Source: Deltaproteobacteria bacterium | GTDB lineage: Bacteria; Myxococcota_A; Polyangia; JAAYKL01 | Direction: 5' to 3' | DNA length: 64,000 bases | Assembly (NCBI GenBank): GCA_030595125.1 | Contig: JAUVDV010000008.1 | Coordinates: 22,307 to 86,306, forward strand | In this document: positions 57,685 through 64,000 of the stretch, one piece after another | Position numbering within the stretch: the first letter of the stretch is position 1 | How the letters are laid out: each line of letters begins with the position of its first letter | The notes under the pieces: generated by a model | The model's database searches: none | The model's input: only the letters and a program-made list of their open reading frames with translations | Told to the model about the DNA's origin: nothing | Program-made: the position numbers and the translations under genes

Positions 57685-58410
57685 TCAATCGACGCTCGCG
57701 TCGGTGCCCGTGCCGGAATCGATATCGGTATCCGTATCCCCTCCCGATTCGGGACGTACGCACCGGACGGACGACCAAGTAAGAGTCTTTGCGGCCGCGT
57801 TGAGCTTTGCGTCGGTAAAGTCGATATACCAAGCGTTTTCGAAAGAGGGATTCGGGTAGTGCGAACTGCTCCAGTACGGTATGCAATCGCCGCTCAGGTC
57901 CGGGTGCCAATAGCAACCTCCCGAGCCGTCTCCTCCCGAGGTTGAGCAACCAGCGCAGAACCCCCCCCAATCTGAATCGTCACTGCCGTCGGTAACCTGA
58001 CAGTCGCCCCCGGGGCCGGTCTGGGCGCAAGTGCGGATGAGAGTTCGCAACTCGTCGATATTTGGGATGGACCAGTCGTCGCCTCCGCCCGGGTCCAGGC
58101 CCACGCAATAGGCGACGGCGGCATCCCAGTTCATGGTGGCTGAACTCGGAGGGTTTTCCCAGCACAGGCCGAAGTCGGTGTCACACCACTCTCCGGGGCC
58201 CGTGTCGGTGTCTGTATCGGTATCTGTGTCGGTGTCTGTATCGGTATCTGTGTCGATGTCAGTATCGGAGTCCGTGTCGATGTCAGTATCGGTATCCGCA
58301 TCGGTGGATCCGTCGGGATCCGCCCACTTCAAGCCGTCCATCATCAGGCTGCATCCGGCGAGGAACGTCACTGCCGACAACAGCAACAAGAGTATTCTCG
58401 TCACGCTCAT
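57685..58410 (-). CDS. Stalked lipoprotein with DUF1566 (Lcl) domain and a second stalk
   Basis: A 241-residue lipoprotein. Canonical lipobox LAGC, then a linker and a 35-residue Asp stalk (DNA 58201-58305) before a DUF1566/Lcl-type domain (FGLCWENPPSSATMNWDAA, WSIPNIDELRTLIRTC, and the Trp-rich WYIDFTDAKLNAAAK), paralogous to that of the 51548-52255 gene. The C-terminus adds a short second Asp/Thr tail (SGGDTDTDIDSGTGTD). Its start is 2 bases after the stop of the TPR/PEGA gene. AGAT precedes the start; the ribosome site is weak. Confidence 0.85.
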   Translation of the reverse strand: MSVTRILLLLLSAVTFLAGCSLMMDGLKWADPDGSTDADTDTDIDTDSDTDIDTDTDTDTDTDTDTDTDTGPGEWCDTDFGLCWENPPSSATMNWDAAVAYCVGLDPGGGDDWSIPNIDELRTLIRTCAQTGPGGDCQVTDGSDDSDWGGFCAGCSTSGGDGSGGCYWHPDLSGDCIPYWSSSHYPNPSFENAWYIDFTDAKLNAAAKTLTWSSVRCVRPESGGDTDTDIDSGTGTDASVD

Positions 58411-58412
58411 GC

Positions 58413-59378
58413 TCAGAATCTCCATTCGAGAGTAGCGCCGCCCATTTCCGGCCCAAGCAAGGGTTTCAGGGCCACGCCCGCACCGGGACCAGACTCGTCC
58501 TTGTCGAATACGGTCAACATCAAAACGCCGACCACAGCGGCGGCAACTCCCACACCGATCAGGATATCAGCGGACAGAGCCAGAGAGTCCCGCTTTTTCA
58601 CATCGTTTTCTTCGTCGGACTCGAGGCACGAGCCGTCCGAGCACTGTTCCTTCAAATCGTTGTTGATTGACAGGGCCATAACGCCGGTGACCGCTCCGCC
58701 GATGAACATGGCGCCGCCGAGCCCCAGAGTGACCCAGCCCCATGTCCGGACAGGTGAAACCTCCTCGACCGGCTCCGCCGGATCCGAGTCGTCGGGCGGT
58801 TCCGTATCCTCGTCCTCTTCGACGATATCCTCGACCTCCAAGAGCATCGCTTTGCCCCCGCTAAGGCGCACGACGCGGTCGATGAGTTTCTCGCCGTCGA
58901 AGGAGACAACCACCTGGTGTTCCACGCCGGCAGAAACCATCAGTGGTCCGGCGAGGGGAATGTTTCCCCTCTCCACATCGTCAACGGAAATGATCGCTCC
59001 GTCGGGTGCTCTGATATCCAGGGAACCCACCATGGCGCGCAACCGCTTCACCTCGTCGAGGACCGTGTCCCGCCGGGAGCTGGTCACGTCGTCGCCTCCC
59101 TCCGCCAGGTAACGCTCAAATGCTTCGAGGGCCAGGCCGAATCTCTTTGCCGCCGCTTCGCTCTGACCAATGTTGAACAAGATCTTCCACGATCGTTTGA
59201 GATGGAAAGCCTTACGAAATGCATCAGCGGCCTGCGCGAACTTCTCCTGCCTGAACAACTGTGTGCCGTCTTCGAATGCAGCCTTTGCGTCGTCGGCAGT
59301 ATCGGCACGTGCGAAGCCGCCTACCAGAACAATGAAGCCCAGCAACGGTATGAGCAACATAATCTGTAATGAACGCAT
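58413..59378 (-). CDS. TPR-PEGA-type membrane protein
   Basis: A 321-residue exported protein with a signal peptide (to ARA), TPR-like helices (about 27-110: FEDGTQLFRQEKFAQAADAF, LALEAFERYLAEGG), a PEGA-like beta section (GSLDIRAPDGAIISVDD, with ERGNIPLAGPLMVSAGVEH), an acidic linker, and two C-terminal hydrophobic segments (about 245-265 and 290-312). This plan is common in myxobacterial envelope proteins. It leads the five-gene run of stalked lipoproteins; the spacing to the next gene is 2 bases, so it may be their scaffold or exporter partner. ATG 59378 follows GGGAA; the longer frame to 59483 lacks a signal. Confidence 0.8.
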   Translation of the reverse strand: MRSLQIMLLIPLLGFIVLVGGFARADTADDAKAAFEDGTQLFRQEKFAQAADAFRKAFHLKRSWKILFNIGQSEAAAKRFGLALEAFERYLAEGGDDVTSSRRDTVLDEVKRLRAMVGSLDIRAPDGAIISVDDVERGNIPLAGPLMVSAGVEHQVVVSFDGEKLIDRVVRLSGGKAMLLEVEDIVEEDEDTEPPDDSDPAEPVEEVSPVRTWGWVTLGLGGAMFIGGAVTGVMALSINNDLKEQCSDGSCLESDEENDVKKRDSLALSADILIGVGVAAAVVGVLMLTVFDKDESGPGAGVALKPLLGPEMGGATLEWRF

Positions 59379-59557
59379 GGGTTCCCTTTTATGAGGAGCC
59401 CGGAAAACGATCTCCTCAAATAAGAACTCCCACAATATACCATGCCCCAGGAGAATTCGTCTATCGATGGTCGGGATGTGCAATTCTCGTTTGATGTTAC
59501 ACTGGCATCGATGATCGGCGGCACTTCGTGCGCAGCCGTTTACCCGGGGAGAAACAG

Positions 59558-59836
59558 ATGAGCGACATCAAGGTGGAACGCAAACCGAACGACGAACGAC
59601 TCGACTCACAAGAAGTGAGGAGTTGGCCGATCTGGACCAAGGAAAAATCAGAGTTTCCCTGGACCTACGACGAAAAGGAGGTCTGCTACTTCCTCGAGGG
59701 AGACGTTGTCGTCACACCGGATGGTGGCGAGCCGGTGGAAGTCGGCGCCGGCGACCTGGTGACGTTCCCAAAGGGCATGTCGTGCACCTGGGCGGTTCGC
59801 AAGGCGGTTCGCAAGCACTACAAGTTTGGGGATTGA
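59558..59836 (+). CDS. Cupin domain protein (DUF861-like)
   Basis: A 92-residue small cupin. Typical pattern: WTKEKSEFPWTYDEKEVCYF, EGDVVVTPDGGEPVEVGAGD, LVTFPKGMSCTWAVRKAVRK. It resembles the (S)-ureidoglycine aminohydrolase-like DUF861 group in which metal ligands are sparse. It probably binds a small ligand; the substrate is unknown. The start ATG 59558 is chosen over 59528; GGGAGA lies upstream. Confidence 0.8.
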   Translation: MSDIKVERKPNDERLDSQEVRSWPIWTKEKSEFPWTYDEKEVCYFLEGDVVVTPDGGEPVEVGAGDLVTFPKGMSCTWAVRKAVRKHYKFGD

Positions 59837-59845
59837 GCATTGCCG

Positions 59846-61054
59846 CTAACTCTGTTCCGGTTTTGAAAGGAAGCGAGCGGTGTGCCGCAGCGCGATCTCC
59901 ACGCCGATCGGCAGCACGCGCTCGTCGATCGCGAAACGTGGATGATGATGGGGGAAAGTTGCATTGATCGCCGGGTTGCCGCAGCCCAGCAGCGCAATAG
60001 CGCCGGGTACCCGGTCCTGCACCAGGCCGATGTCCTCGCCGACCATCAAGGCCGGCGGGCTGCTGACTCGCGCGTCGCCGACAACCTCGTTCGCAACTCG
60101 GCGAACCGCCGCTGCCACCACTGGATCGTTGACCGTAGGGATCAGTTCCTCGAAGAAGGTCAGCTCCGCCGCACCGCCCATCGCCCCGGCTATTCCGCGG
60201 ACCAGCTCTCCGAGCTCATCACGGACCCGATCCCGCACCGCGACCGAAAACGCCCGGATGGTACCCTTCAGATCGACCTGCTCCGGAATCACGTTGAACG
60301 CCTCCCCCCCGCGGATCGCCGTGAAACTGAGCACCGCCGGATCGAGGGCCGACTTGCGGCGGGTGATCAGACTCTGGGCTGCTGTGACGATCTGCGCCGC
60401 GATCAACACCGGATCGATTCCGGACTCGGGGGCTGCGGCGTGTGTCCCGGCGCCGCGTACCGTGAGGGTGAACCCGTCGACACTGGCCATCGCCGGGCCA
60501 TCGGAGACCGCGACCTCACCGATCGGCAGCATGCTCCACACGTGGAATGCCAGCGATGCATCCACAGCGGGATCTCGCAACACGCCGGCCTCGATCATGC
60601 GGGCGGCGCCGCCTCCGCCCTCCTCGGCGGGCTGGAACATCAGCTTGACCGTACCGCGCTTAAGGCCGCGTCTGGCAAGTAGACGAGCGGTCACCAGCAA
60701 CATCGCGACGTGGGCGTCGTGGCCGCAGGCGTGCATCACGCCGTCGTTGAGGCTGCGATACGGCAGATCACCCTGCTCGGTGATCGGCAGCGCGTCCATG
60801 TCGGCCCGCAGCAGCAACACCGGGCCCGGATCAACGCCCTCTATCAGCCCGACGACGCCGGTTCCGCCCAGGGAACGGGCCTCGATACCACAACCTTCGA
60901 GGAACTTTCGCACCACGCGCCCGGTCCGCTCCTCCTGGTTGGCAAGCTCCGGATGGGCGTGCAGATCCCGCCGAATCTCCACGAGGTCGTCGAGGTTCGC
61001 AGCCACGTCCGGGGAGATCTGCAACTGCAATGAATCCATGTTTAAATTGCTCAT
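59846..61054 (-). CDS. M20-family amidohydrolase/peptidase
   Basis: A 402-residue (402-408 depending on start) M20D-type amidohydrolase of the IAA-amino-acid/N-acyl hydrolase kind. Metal-binding residues are DLHAHPELANQEERT (first His), HACGHDAHVAML and FQPAEEGGGGAARMIEAG. The dimerisation domain contains GAGTHAAAPESGIDP, and the C-terminus has LGCGNPAINATFPHHHP. The start is ambiguous; ATG 61054 is the first with partial ribosome support, GTG 61072 is longer. It lies on the opposite strand to, and diverges from, the WD40 lipoprotein. Confidence 0.85.
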   Translation of the reverse strand: MSNLNMDSLQLQISPDVAANLDDLVEIRRDLHAHPELANQEERTGRVVRKFLEGCGIEARSLGGTGVVGLIEGVDPGPVLLLRADMDALPITEQGDLPYRSLNDGVMHACGHDAHVAMLLVTARLLARRGLKRGTVKLMFQPAEEGGGGAARMIEAGVLRDPAVDASLAFHVWSMLPIGEVAVSDGPAMASVDGFTLTVRGAGTHAAAPESGIDPVLIAAQIVTAAQSLITRRKSALDPAVLSFTAIRGGEAFNVIPEQVDLKGTIRAFSVAVRDRVRDELGELVRGIAGAMGGAAELTFFEELIPTVNDPVVAAAVRRVANEVVGDARVSSPPALMVGEDIGLVQDRVPGAIALLGCGNPAINATFPHHHPRFAIDERVLPIGVEIALRHTARFLSKPEQS

Positions 61055-61129
61055 GCCTTGATGATTATTCACGGAATGTTGTGGAAGTCGAGTCGGGATA
61101 TGCTACGCAACGCACCTGGGAGGAAACAG

Positions 61130-62353
61130 ATGAAGCTTGCGCAAATGGGGATCGCTCTGGTCTTGTTGGGATGTCACGGGGCGCCGCCTCCATGTCCGCC
61201 CTGTCATTGCCCGCAGCAGATGGAGTGTCCGCCGGTTGTGCGGATCGCAGCCTCGGAGCCCGAGCCGTTGCCCCCGGATCTGGAAAGACCGGAGTTCGAA
61301 GCGGTGGAGGCCAAAGCGATTGAGCAGCCCGCGCCTGTGGAGCCGGCAGTCTTTCCGAGCGAGTGTCGAGTGGATAACGGGCCGCCTCCCCCATCGGCCC
61401 GGCACAAGAAGTGGCGTCGGCTGGCGAAGATCCATGTGGGGCAAAGCCATCTTGATACAGTGGACATCTCCCCCGACGAAACGCTGCTCCTGGTGATGAG
61501 CAACAATGAGGGCTCGGTCCGGATCTACGACCTCAAATCCCGGCGACTGCTGGGAAATTACCCTATGTATTCCGCCGGTACCTTCGATCGCGGAGAGGCC
61601 ATGTTCTGGCGTGGGCCGGGGAGCGAGCCCCGCTTCATCTTCGGCAACGAGGAGGGCATCACCCTCTACGACGCCCTTACCGGTGAGATGGTGCAACGGC
61701 TCAGCCGGACCCCGTGTTGGGAGCTGCGCTGGTCCGACGATCGCACCATTCTGATGGCCAACCTGCCCCGCATCCCGGCCCAGACATCACAGCTTGCCTT
61801 TTACGAGGTCGCCGGCCCCGAATCGCTGACCTTGTCCAGGACGTACTCTTTCGATAAGCGCATGGACGGCTGGGATCTGGCCTGCGAAAATCGCCTCCTG
61901 GCGGCCACGTTCTACCCCTCTGACGACATCCGGTTGTACGATCTGGCGCAAGGTGTTGAGCCGCGTCCAATCTGGACAGTGCCCGCACCCGCGTACAGCA
62001 ACTCCGTGGATATCTCTCCGAGGGGTGACATGCTGGCGGTGGGAGGCAACCGGCTGATGCTGCTGGACATGGAGGATCCGGGCCGGCGCGCCGAATTCAC
62101 AAAGTACAACAACAACCTGGATACCGTGCGTTTCCATCCGGACGGCGGCGCGATTGTGACCACATCCTACGACGGCCAGGTGCAGGTCATCGAGCCCCGG
62201 CTGGAAGGCAAGCCACTTCGGCGCCTCAAGCTTCTCAAGCATCAGGGCACAGCCAACGTTTACGGCATCGCGTTCTACGCAAACGGCACCAGAATGGTTA
62301 CCGTGTCGGGAGATCGCACAGTGCGAATCTGGGCCCTGCGGGGAGTGAAGTAG
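61130..62353 (+). CDS. WD40-repeat lipoprotein
   Basis: A 407-residue lipoprotein with GGGAGG upstream. The signal ends LVLLGC, followed by a Cys/Pro-rich stretch and a WD40-like beta-propeller from about 100 to the end, with repeats VDISPDETLLLVMSNNEGSV RIYDLKS, DISPRGDMLAVGGNRLMLLD, VRFHPDGGAIVTTSYDGQVQ and AFYANGTRMVTVSGDRTVRI W. Blades bind partner proteins; here possibly on the outer surface. Earlier methionine starts lack signal-peptide logic. Confidence 0.85.
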   Translation: MKLAQMGIALVLLGCHGAPPPCPPCHCPQQMECPPVVRIAASEPEPLPPDLERPEFEAVEAKAIEQPAPVEPAVFPSECRVDNGPPPPSARHKKWRRLAKIHVGQSHLDTVDISPDETLLLVMSNNEGSVRIYDLKSRRLLGNYPMYSAGTFDRGEAMFWRGPGSEPRFIFGNEEGITLYDALTGEMVQRLSRTPCWELRWSDDRTILMANLPRIPAQTSQLAFYEVAGPESLTLSRTYSFDKRMDGWDLACENRLLAATFYPSDDIRLYDLAQGVEPRPIWTVPAPAYSNSVDISPRGDMLAVGGNRLMLLDMEDPGRRAEFTKYNNNLDTVRFHPDGGAIVTTSYDGQVQVIEPRLEGKPLRRLKLLKHQGTANVYGIAFYANGTRMVTVSGDRTVRIWALRGVK

Positions 62354-62398
62354 AGGTCGCCGATTGGCTATTCTCTGGCGTGAACCGAGAGCGTTACG

Positions 62399-63460
62399 AT
62401 GTCGAAGATTAAAAGAAATGACCCTTGTCCTTGTGGGTCGGGGAAGAAATTCAAGAAGTGCTGCATCCATCAATGGGATGAAACGCCGGTTGATTCGCCG
62501 ACGGCAATGGAGGCCGCAGGAACGCCTAATTCGGCCACGGATTTCCTCAACGAGTTCAAGACCCTCGTCGGGGACAGACCGTTCGACTCCATGGCTGAAC
62601 TCCAAACCGCGCTGGATGGTTTTGGAGAGGAACAGAACAAGACCCCGGTGCTGGATTTTCTGGGGTTGACGCCAGAGCAGATGTTCCGACTGCGGCGTCA
62701 CCCTCTGGCTGAGATGCCGGATGTCGTGGACGTTCAGACCGGTATCGAGGATCAGAGGTTTATCCACGCCCCGATTGTGGTTACCGCGATAGCCGTCTTG
62801 GGCGCGATCGCCGAGGAGGGCAGACTGAAGACTACGGCGACAGGTAACCTGCCACAGCGGACGGTGCGCGAACTGCACCAACAGCTAGGGGGGTTGATGT
62901 TTTGTGAACGCAAGGTTCCCGGCAGCGAGACCCACATGCCGGACCTGTTCTTCACCCGTAATCTCCTGATGCTTTGCGGGCTAGTCGAAGAAGAGGGGAA
63001 GTATTTTTACCTGACGACTCTGGGTGTGGAATTTCTGGACAGCTGTGTGACACAGGGGGCCGCGAGTAGGCTCTATCGCCATCTCTTTCTCAACTGCGTG
63101 GACCGGTTCAACTGGCTGTTCGACACCGGATACGAAGACGAATGCGGAGACATGCAGCACGCTGCCCTCTTCTGTTTCTACATCCTCCACAAGAAAGCCC
63201 GCAGTAACATCGACCGGATGAAGTTGGCGGCTCACTTCACCCGGGCATTTCCCAGCGTAGCCGACACGATGTCCCACAGAATTCCACAAATAACACATGA
63301 CCTCGCCACCTCCGTGATCGAACAAGCCTTCGACGATCTGTTCATCGGCCGCATCTGTTACTACTTCGGCTTCTTGACGCCAAAGCCCGCTTCCGGATGG
63401 GCCCGGGTGCGGGACGTGCGAACCTCCGAACTGTTTGACGCCGTGTTCCACTGGAAGTGA
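62399..63460 (+). CDS. Protein with N-terminal SEC-C zinc motif
   Basis: A 353-residue protein that begins MSKIKRNDPCPCGSGKKFKK and CC, a SEC-C zinc motif (CxCxnCC) usually found at the C-terminus of SecA or in small accessory proteins. The rest has no recognised domain; it is a helical, soluble protein with LRRHPLAEMPDVVDVQTGIE and a long alpha-rich second half. The motif at the N-terminus suggests an interaction with ribosome or SecB-like partners, but this is only an inference. Confidence 0.7.
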   Translation: MSKIKRNDPCPCGSGKKFKKCCIHQWDETPVDSPTAMEAAGTPNSATDFLNEFKTLVGDRPFDSMAELQTALDGFGEEQNKTPVLDFLGLTPEQMFRLRRHPLAEMPDVVDVQTGIEDQRFIHAPIVVTAIAVLGAIAEEGRLKTTATGNLPQRTVRELHQQLGGLMFCERKVPGSETHMPDLFFTRNLLMLCGLVEEEGKYFYLTTLGVEFLDSCVTQGAASRLYRHLFLNCVDRFNWLFDTGYEDECGDMQHAALFCFYILHKKARSNIDRMKLAAHFTRAFPSVADTMSHRIPQITHDLATSVIEQAFDDLFIGRICYYFGFLTPKPASGWARVRDVRTSELFDAVFHWK

Positions 63461-64000
63461 GCCCCGACGATCCCGATAAAAGGACTCTGATTCCTTCGAC
63501 TCTGGTTTATCTGAACATCTCCAAGTGGACGGGGGCTGTACTCCCGTAGTCGATAGTGTGCTCTACTTCCACCAGCCGTACCGTGTACTCAGGTATCTCG
63601 ACCAGTCCGACCACTTTGCATCTGCGATGCTCTCGATAGCGGTGATGAGAGATTCGGAATGTATCGCCCCGAATTTATCACCAACCAGGTTCGACCAAAC
63701 GCTGTGGACCGTGTTGCCGAAGGGGCGCAGGCCTTCGCTGGTGATTCGCTTGAGGTACTCGGCGTTGGCCGCCGGAGCAATGAGGCAAATGCTGACGATA
63801 TCCGCATCTAGTTCCCGAGAACGTTCCATTTCCCGCGCGAGAAGAGTCATGCGCATTAGCCAGAAGTTCCCGGAAGTCTGAGCCCTTCTTGGCGTAGAAA
63901 ACCCATGAAAGAACACGAGAAAACACTGCTGCCATATCAGTTTAAGCGGAAAAGTGTAGCCATGTAATAATGCGCAATTAGCTTGACAAATAACCATGAA
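63461..64000. other. Region after SEC-C gene with a possible gene remnant
   Basis: Except for the minus-strand remnant at 63563-63870, no complete gene is visible. The last 130 bases to the window end are AT-rich and show no coding character on either strand. Confidence 0.4.
63563..63870 (-). pseudogene. C-terminal fragment of an unrecognised enzyme, possibly a nuclease
   Basis: The minus-strand frame is open to 63997, but only the part from about 63870 downward looks coding (FWLMRMTLLAREMERSRELD, IVSICLIAPAANAEYLKRIT, then WSNLVGDKFGAIHSESLITA and a WSDWSRYLSTRYGWWK end). The pattern faintly recalls the C-terminal part of PGN_0703-like restriction nucleases, from memory only. The upstream part has no coding character, and another frame (AKKGSDFRELL) looks coding nearby, so it is likely truncated or frameshifted. 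Confidence 0.4.

Noticed and set aside
1..64000. tRNA or rRNA genes
   Set aside because: I looked for T-loop and anticodon arms and for rRNA-like stretches but saw no convincing case; a covariance-model search would decide.

Overview
This is a roughly 60% GC bacterial window with closely packed genes on both strands. Several features point to an uncultivated relative of the Myxococcota (former Deltaproteobacteria). These are many Cys-anchored lipoproteins, a TPR/PEGA-type protein, a large porin-like protein resembling the myxobacterial TIGR04551 family, PAS/GAF histidine kinases, and a mevalonate cluster whose HMG-CoA synthase, thiolase-like protein and DUF35 protein have an archaeal-type arrangement. 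The lineage is an inference; no rRNA or tRNA gene was seen.

Layout. 0-8.9 kb: end of an unknown gene, a small membrane protein between two 67-bp repeats, a TerB-like protein, an LD-carboxypeptidase, RimI, a SurA-like protein, a UPF0158 protein, a cysteine desulfurase with an OmpR-type regulator, a TPR lipoprotein and a DUF4177 protein. 8.9-13.7 kb: a minus-strand mevalonate operon running HMG-CoA synthase, thiolase-like, DUF35, type 2 IPP isomerase, mevalonate diphosphate decarboxylase. The thiolase-like protein has Glu where the nucleophilic Cys is expected. 14-17 kb: a 55-residue protein, a strong terminator, then rpsB-tsf-pyrH. 17-24.4 kb: a stalked VWA-like lipoprotein, two coupled sensor proteins (one lacking an ATPase domain), a YD-repeat protein, several DNA repeats, and a DUF433/DUF5615 toxin-antitoxin pair.

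24.4-37 kb: a membrane-embedded spermidine-synthase-like protein, two sugar-nucleotide-type SDR enzymes, panD, an acyl-CoA dehydrogenase, a surface protein ending in an S74 intramolecular chaperone, and an LRR-like lipoprotein beside a frameshifted Cys-rich lipoprotein. 37-51 kb: a Lon-family protease, a CpaC-like secretin, a 1086-residue beta-helix lipoprotein, the porin-like protein with an operator-like palindrome upstream, ArgR, a zinc-ribbon protein, TrpS with a long insertion, and a ModE-like/DUF362 pair. 51-64 kb: transposase remnants around a stalked lipoprotein gene, VapBC, an ABC-F ATPase, FtsB, then a minus-strand run of a TPR/PEGA protein and four stalked lipoproteins, followed by a cupin, an M20 amidohydrolase, a WD40 lipoprotein and a SEC-C protein.

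The most distinctive theme is a family of seven lipoproteins, all on the minus strand. Each has a signal peptide, a Cys, a 16-45 residue stalk of Ser-Asp/Thr-Asp repeats, and a different outer domain (VWA-like, beta-helix, DUF1566/Lcl, CAP, Cys-rich). Signal peptides, stalks and outer domains have been recombined between members, and five genes at 55.5-59.4 kb look like one operon. A second theme is short dispersed repeats placed at gene edges, one of which carries the Shine-Dalgarno sequence of the gene next to it.
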